Shown here piece after piece: positions 1 to 9,837 of a DNA stretch of 64,000 bases. Position 1 is the stretch's first letter, and the number at the start of each line of letters is the position of its first letter. Origin of the DNA: Mesorhizobium sp. C432A. Lineage in GTDB: Bacteria > Pseudomonadota > Alphaproteobacteria > Rhizobiales > Rhizobiaceae. The notes beneath the pieces were generated by a model. That model was not told where the DNA came from. It saw only the letters and a list, made by a program, of their open reading frames with translations, and made no database searches. The position numbers and the translations under genes were made by a program. Location of the stretch: assembly GCF_030323145.1 (NCBI RefSeq), contig NZ_CP100470.1, forward strand, positions 2,273,001 through 2,337,000, written 5' to 3'.

Positions 1-576
1 CAGTTCCTTGGCGAGACAGCGCGTGTAATGCACGACCGCGGCCTTCAAGGTGGAGTAAACGACCTCGGGCGAGCAGCCGAGATGTGCCGCCGCGGAGGCG
101 ATGTTGATGACGGAGCCGCCGCCGCGCTGCTTCATCGGCGGCAAGAAGGCCTGGCAGACCAGCATCGTGCCGATCAGATTGTTCTCGGTGAGCACGCGGA
201 TGTCGTCCAGTTCGATGTCGAGGGCGTTGTTCGGGTTCGGCTTGCCGCCCTTGGCGCCGATGTCGCCGCCGGCGCAATTGACCAGCACATGGACGTCGCC
301 GAGATCGGCCTCGATCCTGCGCTTCATCTCGGCCACCGCCTTCTGGTCGCCAATGTTGCCGGTCACCGACGTGACCTTCGTGCCGTGCCGCTTCAGGCGC
401 TCGACCACTTCGCCGAGATTGGCGAACTCGCCGTATTTGGCCGGCGCCGTTTCGTCCATGTCGTGGATCGCGACATTGGCGCCGAGTTCCGCCAGGCGCT
501 CGGCCATCACGCGGCCGAGGCCACGGCCGGAGCCGGTTACGAAGGCGGTCAGTCCATCGAGTTCACGTGCCGTCAT
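1..576 (-). CDS. SDR-family oxidoreductase (3' end outside window)
   Basis: The first 192 codons of a short-chain dehydrogenase/reductase; the C-terminus lies beyond base 1. The Rossmann glycine motif GSGRGLG is near residues 15-21, the VNCAGG segment replaces the usual NNAG near residue 108, a serine-bearing INIAS strand follows, and the catalytic YSTLK (YxxxK) sits near residue 175. It should oxidise or reduce a hydroxyl/keto group using NAD(P); the substrate is unknown. The start ATG overlaps the stop of the TIM-barrel gene as TGATG, so the two are probably translationally coupled. It is the last visible gene of the sugar ABC/isomerase operon, which suggests a step in breaking down the imported sugar or polyol. 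Confidence 0.85.
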   Translation of the reverse strand, partial: MTARELDGLTAFVTGSGRGLGRVMAERLAELGANVAIHDMDETAPAKYGEFANLGEVVERLKRHGTKVTSVTGNIGDQKAVAEMKRRIEADLGDVHVLVNCAGGDIGAKGGKPNPNNALDIELDDIRVLTENNLIGTMLVCQAFLPPMKQRGGGSVINIASAAAHLGCSPEVVYSTLKAAVVHYTRCLAKEL

Positions 577-1598
577 CAGATCTTCTCCATCAAACCAAAT
601 TTGCGCATGTTGGCCGCGCTGCGCCGGATCATGTCGAGCTCATAGGAAATCAGTGAGACGTCGTCTTCGCGCTCCCAGGGCGTGCGGGTGTCGGCATCGT
701 CGGGCAGCCGGTTGCGCTGGGCTGCCGCCAGGCAGGCGGCAAACTCGCGCGCCGTCTTCGGGGGATAGCCTCGCCACCAGTCGTCGCTGAGATAGCGGAC
801 ATGCCGGGCCTCCAAGGCGCCCGGTTCGAGAACGGCGGTCATGCGATCGTGGTGCTGGCCAAGAATGGCGAACAGCTCGGCAAACGGCACCGCACCGTCG
901 CCGATGGCACAACGGATCAGCCGATAGCCTTCGGTCGTGAACTGCACGCGGTAGTCCTTGAGGTGGACATGGCGGACATAGGGGGCGATCACCTTCGTAA
1001 AATCGAGCGGCGCTTCGCCGACCGGGAACGTGTTGCCGGTGTCGAAGGTGACGCCCACACTGTCACCACCTAGCGCGCAGAATTCGACGAGTTCCCGGCT
1101 GGTGAAGTCCTGGTGGTTTTCGATCGCAAGGACATACCCTTCGGCATTCGCGCGGGGACCCCATTCCACCAATCGCTCTCGAATGATGCCGACGTACTCG
1201 CTCCATTTTTCGCCGGCGGCGTTGCGGTCTCCGCAGAGAATGGGCGTCAGCGCCGTCCGGATGATTTTGGCCTTGAGCAGGCGCGCGGCCCGAAACGCAT
1301 CGTCGAGCGGTTCGCCCACCAGCAGGCCGCCGCTGACGACCGGCGTGATGCCAAGGCCGGCGAGCCGTTCGCGCAGCGCGATCACCGCGTCGTCGGAAAG
1401 CTCGCTCAGCCATGGCACCCAGATCTCCAGCACGCGCGCGCCGAGTTCGGTCGCGAGCGCGATGAAACCTTCGAGCCCCGCTGGCTGCGGATTGGCGCGT
1501 GGCGTGCCGCGGCCCTGGAGGCCGAGATGATAGGTCAGGCCGTAGGGGTTCAGGCCGACCTCGAGCATGAAGCGATCCTTTGAGTCAGGTGTCGTCAT
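576..1598 (-). CDS. Sugar phosphate isomerase/epimerase-like TIM-barrel protein
   Basis: A 340-residue protein of the xylose isomerase-like TIM-barrel family (AP_endonuc_2 superfamily). Likely metal ligands are visible in order: Glu in AIENHQD, Asp in FDTGN, His in HVHLKD and Glu in VLEPGA. Members isomerise or epimerise sugars or act on oxidised sugars; the substrate cannot be read here. The start beginning MTTPDSKD was chosen because its ATG overlaps the stop of the upstream SDR as ATGA; a longer frame runs back into that gene and is antiparallel to nothing useful. The TGATG overlap with the downstream SDR makes a tightly coupled three-gene catabolic block behind the ABC transporter. Confidence 0.85.
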   Translation of the reverse strand: MTTPDSKDRFMLEVGLNPYGLTYHLGLQGRGTPRANPQPAGLEGFIALATELGARVLEIWVPWLSELSDDAVIALRERLAGLGITPVVSGGLLVGEPLDDAFRAARLLKAKIIRTALTPILCGDRNAAGEKWSEYVGIIRERLVEWGPRANAEGYVLAIENHQDFTSRELVEFCALGGDSVGVTFDTGNTFPVGEAPLDFTKVIAPYVRHVHLKDYRVQFTTEGYRLIRCAIGDGAVPFAELFAILGQHHDRMTAVLEPGALEARHVRYLSDDWWRGYPPKTAREFAACLAAAQRNRLPDDADTRTPWEREDDVSLISYELDMIRRSAANMRKFGLMEKI

Positions 1599-2362
1599 CT
1601 CAGGCCGGCATCCACGGTGATCGACTGCTTGGTGATCATGCGGCTGTCGTCGGCGGCGAGGAACAGCACCGTGCGCGCGATCTCCTCGCCGAGCAGAACC
1701 TTGCGGATCACCTGGCGCTGCACGACCTGATCGACCGAACCTTGGGTCTTGTACCAAAGCTCCCGCTGCCGGTCGGTGATGACGGCGCCCGGCTCGATGG
1801 CGTTGACGCGGATGTTGTCGGGGCCAAACGCCCGCGCCAGCGCGAAGGTCAGCCCGACCACCGCAGCCTTGGCCGCCGCATAGGGCGCCATCTCTGATGC
1901 GCCGAAACGCCAGGCGATCGAGGAAAAATTGACGATCGAACCAAAGCCCAATTCCTGCATGTGCGGATGCACGGCCTGGGCGGCAAAGAAGTGGTGCCTG
2001 AGGTTCACATCCTGGGCGTGGTCCCAGTATTCCTGCGTCACGTCGGCGACCGAGAGGCGATTGTCGTCGGCGGCGTTGTTGACCAGCACCGCGACAGGCC
2101 CGACACGGTCGCGCACCGTGCCGATCGCGGCCTGGAGGGCGGGGATATCGGTCACGTCGCAGCGCAGGAACAGGGGCGCGTGCGCTGCCGCGGCGGCGAG
2201 GTCGCGGGCAAGCTGCTCGCCGGCCTCCTGCTGCAGATCGAGAAACGCGACGCGCGCGCCATTGGCGCAGAAGGCGCGGACCGTGTCGGCGCCGATGCCC
2301 GACGCACCGCCGGTGATCAGCACGACACGCTCGGACAGGCTCGGATAGGTGGCGAAGGACAA
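1595..2362 (-). CDS. SDR-family oxidoreductase
   Basis: A 255-residue classical short-chain dehydrogenase. TGGASGIG is near residues 17-24, NNAA near 92, a Ser in NFSSIAW and the catalytic YAAAK near 161. Length and motifs fit an NAD(P)-dependent sugar or polyol dehydrogenase of the FabG/GolD-like kind. It lies 29 bp downstream of the ABC ATPase gene and overlaps the isomerase gene by ATGA. Two SDRs and one TIM-barrel isomerase in one operon suggest an oxidation, isomerisation, oxidation/reduction route. The order of reactions is inference. Confidence 0.88.
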   Translation of the reverse strand: MSFATYPSLSERVVLITGGASGIGADTVRAFCANGARVAFLDLQQEAGEQLARDLAAAAAHAPLFLRCDVTDIPALQAAIGTVRDRVGPVAVLVNNAADDNRLSVADVTQEYWDHAQDVNLRHHFFAAQAVHPHMQELGFGSIVNFSSIAWRFGASEMAPYAAAKAAVVGLTFALARAFGPDNIRVNAIEPGAVITDRQRELWYKTQGSVDQVVQRQVIRKVLLGEEIARTVLFLAADDSRMITKQSITVDAGLR

Positions 2363-2391
2363 GGCGGAACTCTTTTCAGATCAAGCTTCGG

Positions 2392-3498
<1,107 letters not shown>

Positions 3499-3580
3499 GC
3501 GATGCCCTTCTTGGCGGACGGGACGATCGGCGACAGGAGACAGGCTCCGCTCACTGGATCGCGCCTCACTTGACGGCGCC

Positions 3581-4486
3581 TCACTTGATCGCCCCTTGGG
3601 TCAGGCCACGAACGAAATACTTGCCGCCGAAGAGATAGATCAGCAGCGGCGGCAGCGCGCCGATCAGCACGGCGGCGCTCATGACATCGTAGGCGCGCAC
3701 ATTGGTGCCGCTTGCCGTCAGCGCGACGAGCGCTGCCGTGATCGGCTGTTGCTGCCCGGAGGTGAAGACGACGCCGAACAGATATTCGTTCCAGATGCCG
3801 GTGAACTGCCAGATCACCGTGACGATCAGGATCGGCGAGGAGAGCGGCAGAATGATCTTGCGGAAGATGCGCCAGAAGCCGGCGCCGTCGATGCGCGCCG
3901 CCTTGATCAGGTCGTCGGGGATGCTGACGTAGTAGTTGCGGCAAAACAAAGTGGTGAACGAAATGCCCTGGATAACGTGGATGAGGACGAGCCCGTAGAC
4001 CGAATTGCTGAGGCCGAGATTGCCGAGGATGAACGCCCACGGCATCAACGAAATCTGGCCCGGAATGAAGACGCCGAGCAGCATGCAGCTGAACAAAGCT
4101 TCCGAACCTCTGAAGCGCCATTTCGACAGGATGTAACCGTTCATCGCGCCGACCGCCGTCGAGATGATCGTGGCCGGGATCGTCATCTTCAGGGAGTTGT
4201 AGAAGTTGCGCTGCATGCCCTCGCAGGTGCCGCCGATGCAATAGGTGCTCCAGGCCTGGCCCCAGGCATCGAGGCGGAAGCTGCGCGGCAGCGAGATCAA
4301 CCCGTTGCGCGCGATCTCCTGCTGGTCGCGGAATGAATTCAGCACCACCACCAGCAACGGGACCAGGTAGATCGCCGCGAAGACGACCAGCAGCCCATAG
4401 ATGGCGAAGCGGGTGAGAAAATGCCGGCGCGACGCGACTGCGGCAGCGCGACGGTCGAGCGACTGGTCTAGGGAGACGTCAGCCAT
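3581..4486 (-). CDS. Sugar ABC transporter permease 2 (CUT1, MalG-like)
   Basis: A 301-residue inner-membrane permease with about six hydrophobic segments. The EAA loop for contact with the ATPase reads LIKAARIDGAGFWRIFRKI, followed by ILPLSSP. A CIGGTCEG loop inserted between TM1 and TM2 is typical of GtsC/glucose-type permeases. The start at MADVSLDQ was chosen because it overlaps the end of the upstream permease by 8 bp (ATGGCTGA), a common coupling arrangement; a frame extending 24 codons further has no support. Confidence 0.92.
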   Translation of the reverse strand: MADVSLDQSLDRRAAAVASRRHFLTRFAIYGLLVVFAAIYLVPLLVVVLNSFRDQQEIARNGLISLPRSFRLDAWGQAWSTYCIGGTCEGMQRNFYNSLKMTIPATIISTAVGAMNGYILSKWRFRGSEALFSCMLLGVFIPGQISLMPWAFILGNLGLSNSVYGLVLIHVIQGISFTTLFCRNYYVSIPDDLIKAARIDGAGFWRIFRKIILPLSSPILIVTVIWQFTGIWNEYLFGVVFTSGQQQPITAALVALTASGTNVRAYDVMSAAVLIGALPPLLIYLFGGKYFVRGLTQGAIK

Positions 4487-5414
4487 GGCCGGCTTCCTTG
4501 CGCCGGCGCCAGACCACCCAGAATGAATAGGGCACCAGCACCACGGCAACAGCGGCAAGCATCATGATGGCGGCGGCCGCACCTTCGCCGATCTGGCCGC
4601 GTTGGAACATCAGGTCATAGACGTAGATGGCGGGGAAGGTGGTCGAGATCCCCGGGCCGCCCTTGGTCAGGGCCGCCACGAGGTCGAAGGTCTTGATGGC
4701 GAACTGGATCTGGATGACGGCGACCGCCAGGAAGATCGGCGCAATGGTTGGCAGAAGCACCTTGCGATAGATGCGGAATGTCGATGCGCCGTCGATCTGC
4801 GCGGCCTTGACGAGGTCCTGATCCACCGAGCGTAGGCCGGCCAGGAACAGCGCCATGGCAAAGCCCGAGGCTTGCCAGACGCCGGTGATGATCACCGCGT
4901 AGATCGCATAGTGCCGGTCGCTGGCCAGTGCGAAACTGAAGCTCGTCCAGCCGAAACCGCGCACCATGGCCTGGATGCCGTCGGTCGGATTGTAGAGCCA
5001 GCTCCAGACCGTGCCGGTGACGATGAAGGAGACGGCCAGCGGATAGAGGAAGATCGTGCGCCATGCCGCTTCGCCGCGCACGCGCTGGTCGATCAGGATC
5101 GCCAGCAGTAGTCCCACGGCCATCGAGCCGACGATGTAGAAAGCGCTGAAGAAAAACAGGTTGTTGTAGGCGATGTTCCAGCGCCGGTTCGCCCACAGCG
5201 ACGCGTAGTTGTCCAGGCCGACGAAGCCGTAGGTCGGCAGCAGCGAGGAGTTGGACAGCGAGATATAGAGCGTCCAGCCGGTGAACACGAAGACGTAGAC
5301 GAAGCTCGCCACAAGTGAGGGGCCGAGCACGAGCAAGGGCATCGCGGAGCCCAGCCGCTCGCGCCAGGGGCGGGCGGGCGTCGGTACCGACAGGATCAGG
5401 TCGTGATTTGACAT
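4479..5414 (-). CDS. Sugar ABC transporter permease 1 (CUT1, MalF-like)
   Basis: A 311-residue permease with about six transmembrane segments. The EAA-type motif is LVKAAQIDGASTFRIYRKV followed by LLPTIAP. It has the length and N-terminal cytoplasmic stretch of glucose/mannose-type permeases (GtsB-like). It pairs with the downstream permease, whose start overlaps it by 8 bp. The gene begins 80 bp after the binding-protein gene. Confidence 0.92.
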   Translation of the reverse strand: MSNHDLILSVPTPARPWRERLGSAMPLLVLGPSLVASFVYVFVFTGWTLYISLSNSSLLPTYGFVGLDNYASLWANRRWNIAYNNLFFFSAFYIVGSMAVGLLLAILIDQRVRGEAAWRTIFLYPLAVSFIVTGTVWSWLYNPTDGIQAMVRGFGWTSFSFALASDRHYAIYAVIITGVWQASGFAMALFLAGLRSVDQDLVKAAQIDGASTFRIYRKVLLPTIAPIFLAVAVIQIQFAIKTFDLVAALTKGGPGISTTFPAIYVYDLMFQRGQIGEGAAAAIMMLAAVAVVLVPYSFWVVWRRRKEAGHG

Positions 5415-5494
5415 TCAGAGTACAGCATTGGCAGAGCACGGGACTGAAAGGGAGGACGGCCGGGCGGATAGGCATCGCGCCCGGCCATTCCCGT

Positions 5495-6760
5495 CTATTT
5501 CTGTGCTTCCGCCGCGTCGGCCATCGCATTGGCGCCATCCTCGGGCGACATGTCCGGCGTCGCCACGAACTCGGTAATGGAGTCCATGATCGCGCCGCGC
5601 ATCTTCTGCGGGATGGTCATATTGTGCGCCATCGAGCGGACCAGCGTGCCCTCCTTGATCGAAGCCTGCAGATCCTTCTGCGAGAGCTGCTGGCACGGAT
5701 TGAAGCCCTTCGACAGATCGATATCCAGGCGTGCGGGGATCGAGCCCTTGGCCTGGTTGAAGACCGTCTGGAAGTCGGGCGACAGGATCAGGCTGGCCAG
5801 CAGCTTCTGGCCGTCGATGTAATCCTGGTCCTTCTGCTTGAAGAACACGACCGAGTCCGAGTTGAGGATGAAGCCGGGTTTGCCCCAATCGGTCGGCGCC
5901 TGGGCGCAGACATAGTCGGTGCCTTCCTTGAAGCCGGCGGCGGTCAAAAGGCCGATCGTCCAGTCGCCCATGATGTGGAACGCCGCGTCGCCCTTGCCGA
6001 CGAGCGCCGACATCGAATCCCAGTCGCGGCCGACCATGCCCGGATCCATGTACCTGCTCGTCATCAGGCGCATCTGCGTGAAGGCCTTGACCATCCCCGG
6101 GCTGCGCATGGACTCGACATCGCCTTCGACGAAGGCCTTGCGGTAGAGATCGATGTCCTGGCCGTAGAGCACGACCTCGAACACCGTCGAATCCGTCCAG
6201 TCGGCGGTCGAATGCGAGATGCAGATCTTGCCTGTGGCGACGATCTTGTCGCAGGCCGCATTGAACTCGGCCCAGGTCTTCGGCATTTCCGCCACGCCGG
6301 CCGCCTGCATGACCTTGGGCGAGGCCCAGAGCCAGTTGATGCGGTGGATGTTCATGGGCGCGGCGACCCATTTGCCGGTCGGCTTCATCACCGGAAGCAA
6401 TTCCGGCGCCACCACTTTCTCCCACCCTTCCGAGGCCGCCAACTCGTCGAGATCGGCGGTCATGCCGGTCTCGTTCCATTCGGCGATCTCAGGGCCCTTG
6501 AGCTGCACGGCAGGCGGGGCATTGCCGGCGATCACGTCGGCGCGCAGCTTGGCCAGCGTATTGGCGGTGTGGCCGGCGATCGAGGTCTGTTCCCATTTGC
6601 CGCCCTTGGCGGTGAACATCTCGCCGAGCTTGGCGATCGCCTGGGCGTCCGATCCGGTCGCCCACTGGTGCAAAAGGTTCGTCTTGGGTTCGGCGAAGGC
6701 TGCCCCGGCGAAAAATGTGCACGCAGCAGCGGCCGCAAGCGCGGTCATGACGGACTTCAT
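5495..6760 (-). CDS. Sugar ABC transporter substrate-binding protein
   Basis: A 421-residue periplasmic binding protein of the extracellular solute-binding family 1 (MalE/GtsA-like). The N-terminus MKSVMTALAAAAACTFFAG ends in AFA, giving a signal peptidase I site near residue 23. The mature protein begins with a strand and HQW, as in glucose/mannose-type binding proteins, and has a late cysteine (FNPCQQL). First gene of the operon and probably the most expressed. The ROK gene lies divergently 145 bp away, so the shared intergenic region is the likely control point. The sugar is not determinable from sequence by eye. Confidence 0.92.
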   Translation of the reverse strand: MKSVMTALAAAAACTFFAGAAFAEPKTNLLHQWATGSDAQAIAKLGEMFTAKGGKWEQTSIAGHTANTLAKLRADVIAGNAPPAVQLKGPEIAEWNETGMTADLDELAASEGWEKVVAPELLPVMKPTGKWVAAPMNIHRINWLWASPKVMQAAGVAEMPKTWAEFNAACDKIVATGKICISHSTADWTDSTVFEVVLYGQDIDLYRKAFVEGDVESMRSPGMVKAFTQMRLMTSRYMDPGMVGRDWDSMSALVGKGDAAFHIMGDWTIGLLTAAGFKEGTDYVCAQAPTDWGKPGFILNSDSVVFFKQKDQDYIDGQKLLASLILSPDFQTVFNQAKGSIPARLDIDLSKGFNPCQQLSQKDLQASIKEGTLVRSMAHNMTIPQKMRGAIMDSITEFVATPDMSPEDGANAMADAAEAQK

Positions 6761-6905
6761 CGTTTCACTCCCATATCGTGTTGCACGGTTCGTCTCGACC
6801 GCTTATGGCCGCGGTTTGAAGCCGCCGCCGGCGAGATGCGTCAATCTCGAGTTCTTTCCAAGATGACATATTGGAGCTATCAGTCAACGATGTTTATGTT
6901 GAGCC

Positions 6906-8111
6906 ATGACAAAACCTTCGCTTAGAACCTGGCTGATCGACAGACCCTCCGCGTCGCCGGAGAGCATGATCGTGCGCTGCCTGAGCGAGCGCGGCGCACT
7001 CTCCGCGTTGCAGATCGCACGCGCCACCGGTCTGGCGCGCTCGACGGTGTCAACCGCGCTTAACGGCTTGAAAAGGTCTGGAATGGTGATCGAAGCCCCG
7101 ACCAGCCGCGACGGCATCAGAGGCATCGGCAGGCCAGCCGCGGCGGTGACGCTCAATCCGACAGCGGGCACCTGCGTCGGCATTCACCTGGCTCTTCAGC
7201 AGATACGGCTCATCGTCGCCGATGTCTCGCATTCCGTCATTGCCGAACAAAATATTCCAATGGCGCTGGACTACCAGCCGCAACAGGCGGCCCAGGCGGT
7301 CAAATCGGCGATTGCCCAATCCTACAGGGAAAATGGTCTGCCGATGGCGGGGCTCCTGGGGGTTGGTGTCTCCGTCTCCGGCCCTGTCAGCCGCGATGGA
7401 GTGGTGCTGCGCGCAAGCATGGTTCCAACATGGGCCGGCGTCAACATACGAGATGTGTTCGGACCCGTCCTGGAACAGCCGATCTTCGCCGACAATGAGA
7501 GCAACTGCGCGGCCATTGCCGAGCTGATGTGGGGTGCGGCCGTCGGCCAGGACGATTTCGTGCTGTTCAAGATCGATCTGGGTGTCGGCGGCGCCATTGT
7601 CCAGCATGGCCGGCTGGTGACGGGCGTCGCCGGCGGCGCCGGCGAATTCGGGCACATCAGCATCGATCCCGGCGGCGACCTTTGCCGCTGCGGCAATCGC
7701 GGATGCCTGGAGCTCTACGCGAGTTTTACCCGGCCGCTGGAACAGATTTCGCGTGTCGTTGGGCGGCAAGTCACCATGGACGATGTCATCGCCATGGCCG
7801 AGCAGGGCGACGTCAGGGCGTTGCGGATGATCGAGGATACCGCCGAGATCGCCGGCCGGGGTCTCGGCCTGATCGGCTCGGTGCTCAATCCGCCGCTTAT
7901 CATCATCGGCGGCCACATGGCTTTGGCAGGGGACATTCTGTTGACGCCGCTGATCGCGTCCTATGAACGCCATACGCTGATCAAGTCCCGCGATATCGCT
8001 CCCGCCCTGCGCACGCGCATCATCGTTGGCAAGCACACCGAGAACGATGCCTTGCTGGGCGCGGTCGGCCTCGTTTTGAGACACCAGACGAAGGAACTGT
8101 CGCTGGGGTGA
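6906..8111 (+). CDS. ROK-family transcriptional regulator
   Basis: A 401-residue NagC/XylR-type regulator. The N-terminal ~80 residues form a winged HTH (ALSALQIARATGLARSTVS). A ROK sugar-kinase fold follows, with GIHLALQQIR and GVGVSVSGPV segments, EFGHISIDPGG and the zinc motif CRCGNRGC near residues 261-268. It probably represses the divergent sugar ABC operon until its sugar or sugar phosphate binds. This role follows from gene arrangement and family behaviour, not from a recognised operator. Confidence 0.9.
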   Translation: MTKPSLRTWLIDRPSASPESMIVRCLSERGALSALQIARATGLARSTVSTALNGLKRSGMVIEAPTSRDGIRGIGRPAAAVTLNPTAGTCVGIHLALQQIRLIVADVSHSVIAEQNIPMALDYQPQQAAQAVKSAIAQSYRENGLPMAGLLGVGVSVSGPVSRDGVVLRASMVPTWAGVNIRDVFGPVLEQPIFADNESNCAAIAELMWGAAVGQDDFVLFKIDLGVGGAIVQHGRLVTGVAGGAGEFGHISIDPGGDLCRCGNRGCLELYASFTRPLEQISRVVGRQVTMDDVIAMAEQGDVRALRMIEDTAEIAGRGLGLIGSVLNPPLIIIGGHMALAGDILLTPLIASYERHTLIKSRDIAPALRTRIIVGKHTENDALLGAVGLVLRHQTKELSLG

Positions 8112-8140
8112 TCGTCAGGACCTGCCTGTGCTTGTTCAAG

Positions 8141-9198
8141 TCAATTGCACGTGTCGGCAGCCTTGAGCGCTTCGGCGCGGGACGATTTGGGCAAATCCGC
8201 GATCCGCCGGACAGAAGCGTAAAACCTCGGATAGTCGCCGGAACACAGGTCGAACAAGCGAAGAAAGGCCGGAACCTGTTCACCGTAGACAGAAGTTGCG
8301 GCGAGCTTGGCGTTGTTGATCGGGGCAGCGAACCAGGCGTCGTATCCCCGGTGTCCCGCCCAGTGCCTGTCGCGCATCCGCCGATAGCGCGCCCGCATCC
8401 TCTCGATCGCGGCTGCCTTGGCAGTCGCCATCTGCTCCGGGGTACGGGGACTACCATAGACCTGCCTTAGCTCGTCGCGCGTCTTCGCCACCAGTCCAAG
8501 AAAATCGGCGCTGCGCTTGCGATCGGCTTCGTAGCGGCGCAATCCGGCCCGGTCGCCGGCGGCGCGGAGCCATTTCCTGACGCCGCTGGTTTCGACGGCA
8601 ACGGCGAACGCCTCGTTGAATGCGGAATCGCCATCCACATAGAGGCGTTGATGCGCCAGCTCATGAAAAACAAGGCTGGCGAGATAGGTGTCGTCCTGAC
8701 GCAGCATGGTGCTCAGTAGCGGGTCACTCGACCAGCCAAGCGTGGAATAGGCGGTGACGCCCGAGACATAGACGTCCAGCCCTGTCTTTGAAGTTCGACT
8801 GCGTTCTCAGTCGCGGATTTCCGGGAGAAATAACCCCTGTATGGAACGCAGCCGAAGACCGGAAAGCACCATGTTCGTGGCGCAAGCGAGAATTGCGGCG
8901 CGGCAAAAACGGCCCAAGTCACGGCATCGCGATGGATGTCGACATAGCTGCGGTAGCTGTTGTTTTCGGGCAGTGCCAGCTCATCTGTCGCAAACCTTCT
9001 TATGGCGCTGGCCGACGTCAATTTGGCGCGCAATGCTTCAGGCGTCGAAGGATCACGGATGAGTTTTGCAATATTTTTGCGGGCGGCCATGATCTGCGTG
9101 TGACCCTGCAACGACTGCGCGTAGTAGGAAATGCTCGTGCAGCCGGTCGCCCCGGACGCGATGATCGCCGCGGCAAGCATCTGAAGAACGCGCTTCAC
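8141..9198 (-). pseudogene. Predicted aminopeptidase (Aminopep family), frameshifted
   Basis: Two frames together make one protein of the predicted aminopeptidase family (COG4324/PF10023). The 5' part (GTG start at 9198 behind an AAGGTGG ribosome site) has a lipoprotein-like signal ending GATGC and runs to LQRQG at about 8781. The continuation LDVYVSGVTAY lies in another frame and carries the zinc motif HELAH, ending at 8141. The frame changes at the CCC run 8780-8782, where one base appears lost. Without the shift the protein would be about 352 residues, normal for the family. Either a recent pseudogene or a sequencing error. Confidence 0.8.
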
Positions 9199-9418
9199 TG
9201 TTTGCCCACCTTGCCCATCTCCCCATGCAGCAAACGTCCTGGTCACCCTCAAACAGGAGGCACCGGTTTCCGTCAAGAGCTGCAGGGGTAGGGGGCGACA
9301 CCGACCTGGGCAGGGCGATGCGGCCATTCGCCTACGATTGACGAAAGTCCGCCGCAGGGCGGGAGCGAGCGAGATACGGACCGTCCGTCGAGGCGCGGTT
9401 CCCCCAAGCTGCCGCGCG

Positions 9419-9652
9419 CTACTGGTCCGAAAACCTCACGCTCACGCCGCGCTGGCGAAAATAAGCCTGCATCAACTTACGGCCCGAGCGGTTGTTCTGC
9501 GCCAATTTTGCCGGATCGAACACCGCCTGTTTTGCGCCCTCTCGTGTCAGCGCTGCCTTGAGCGTCGCGATATGGGCGTCGATGTCGGCATTGTCCGCCC
9601 GCAGCGAGGCATAGATACTTTCGGTCGCTTCGGCCACAGTCGGTTCGCTCAC
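9419..9652 (-). CDS. Small conserved-type hypothetical protein
   Basis: A 77-residue acidic-to-basic protein beginning MSEPTVAEATESIY. It is predicted mostly helical, with an Ala-rich first half (IDAHIATLKAALTREG) and a basic end (NNRSGRKLMQAYFRQRG). There is no signal peptide, no membrane segment and no recognisable domain. The alternating polar/hydrophobic pattern and codon use look real, and no competing frame covers it better. Function unknown. Confidence 0.55.
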   Translation of the reverse strand: MSEPTVAEATESIYASLRADNADIDAHIATLKAALTREGAKQAVFDPAKLAQNNRSGRKLMQAYFRQRGVSVRFSDQ

Positions 9653-9837
9653 AGATGTCGTCCTTTGGTTGGTTGGGCGGCGGCTTTACCACAGATTTGC
9701 GGCTCCGACGATATCGACTGAACCGTCGGAGCACAGCGCCCAGGGCGCAAAACCGCAAAACGTATGTATTCGGCCCTGCTAAACATTGCCCGGCAGGCGA
9801 ATGGGTCTAACTATCGGTAGGAAACGGGGGGAATCAC

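Noticed and set aside
6761..6905. TTGACT and a TGAC-N15-GTCA pair as promoter/operator for the sugar operon
   Set aside because: No matching -10 at proper spacing and only 4-bp arms; too weak to call, although this region must hold the control sites.
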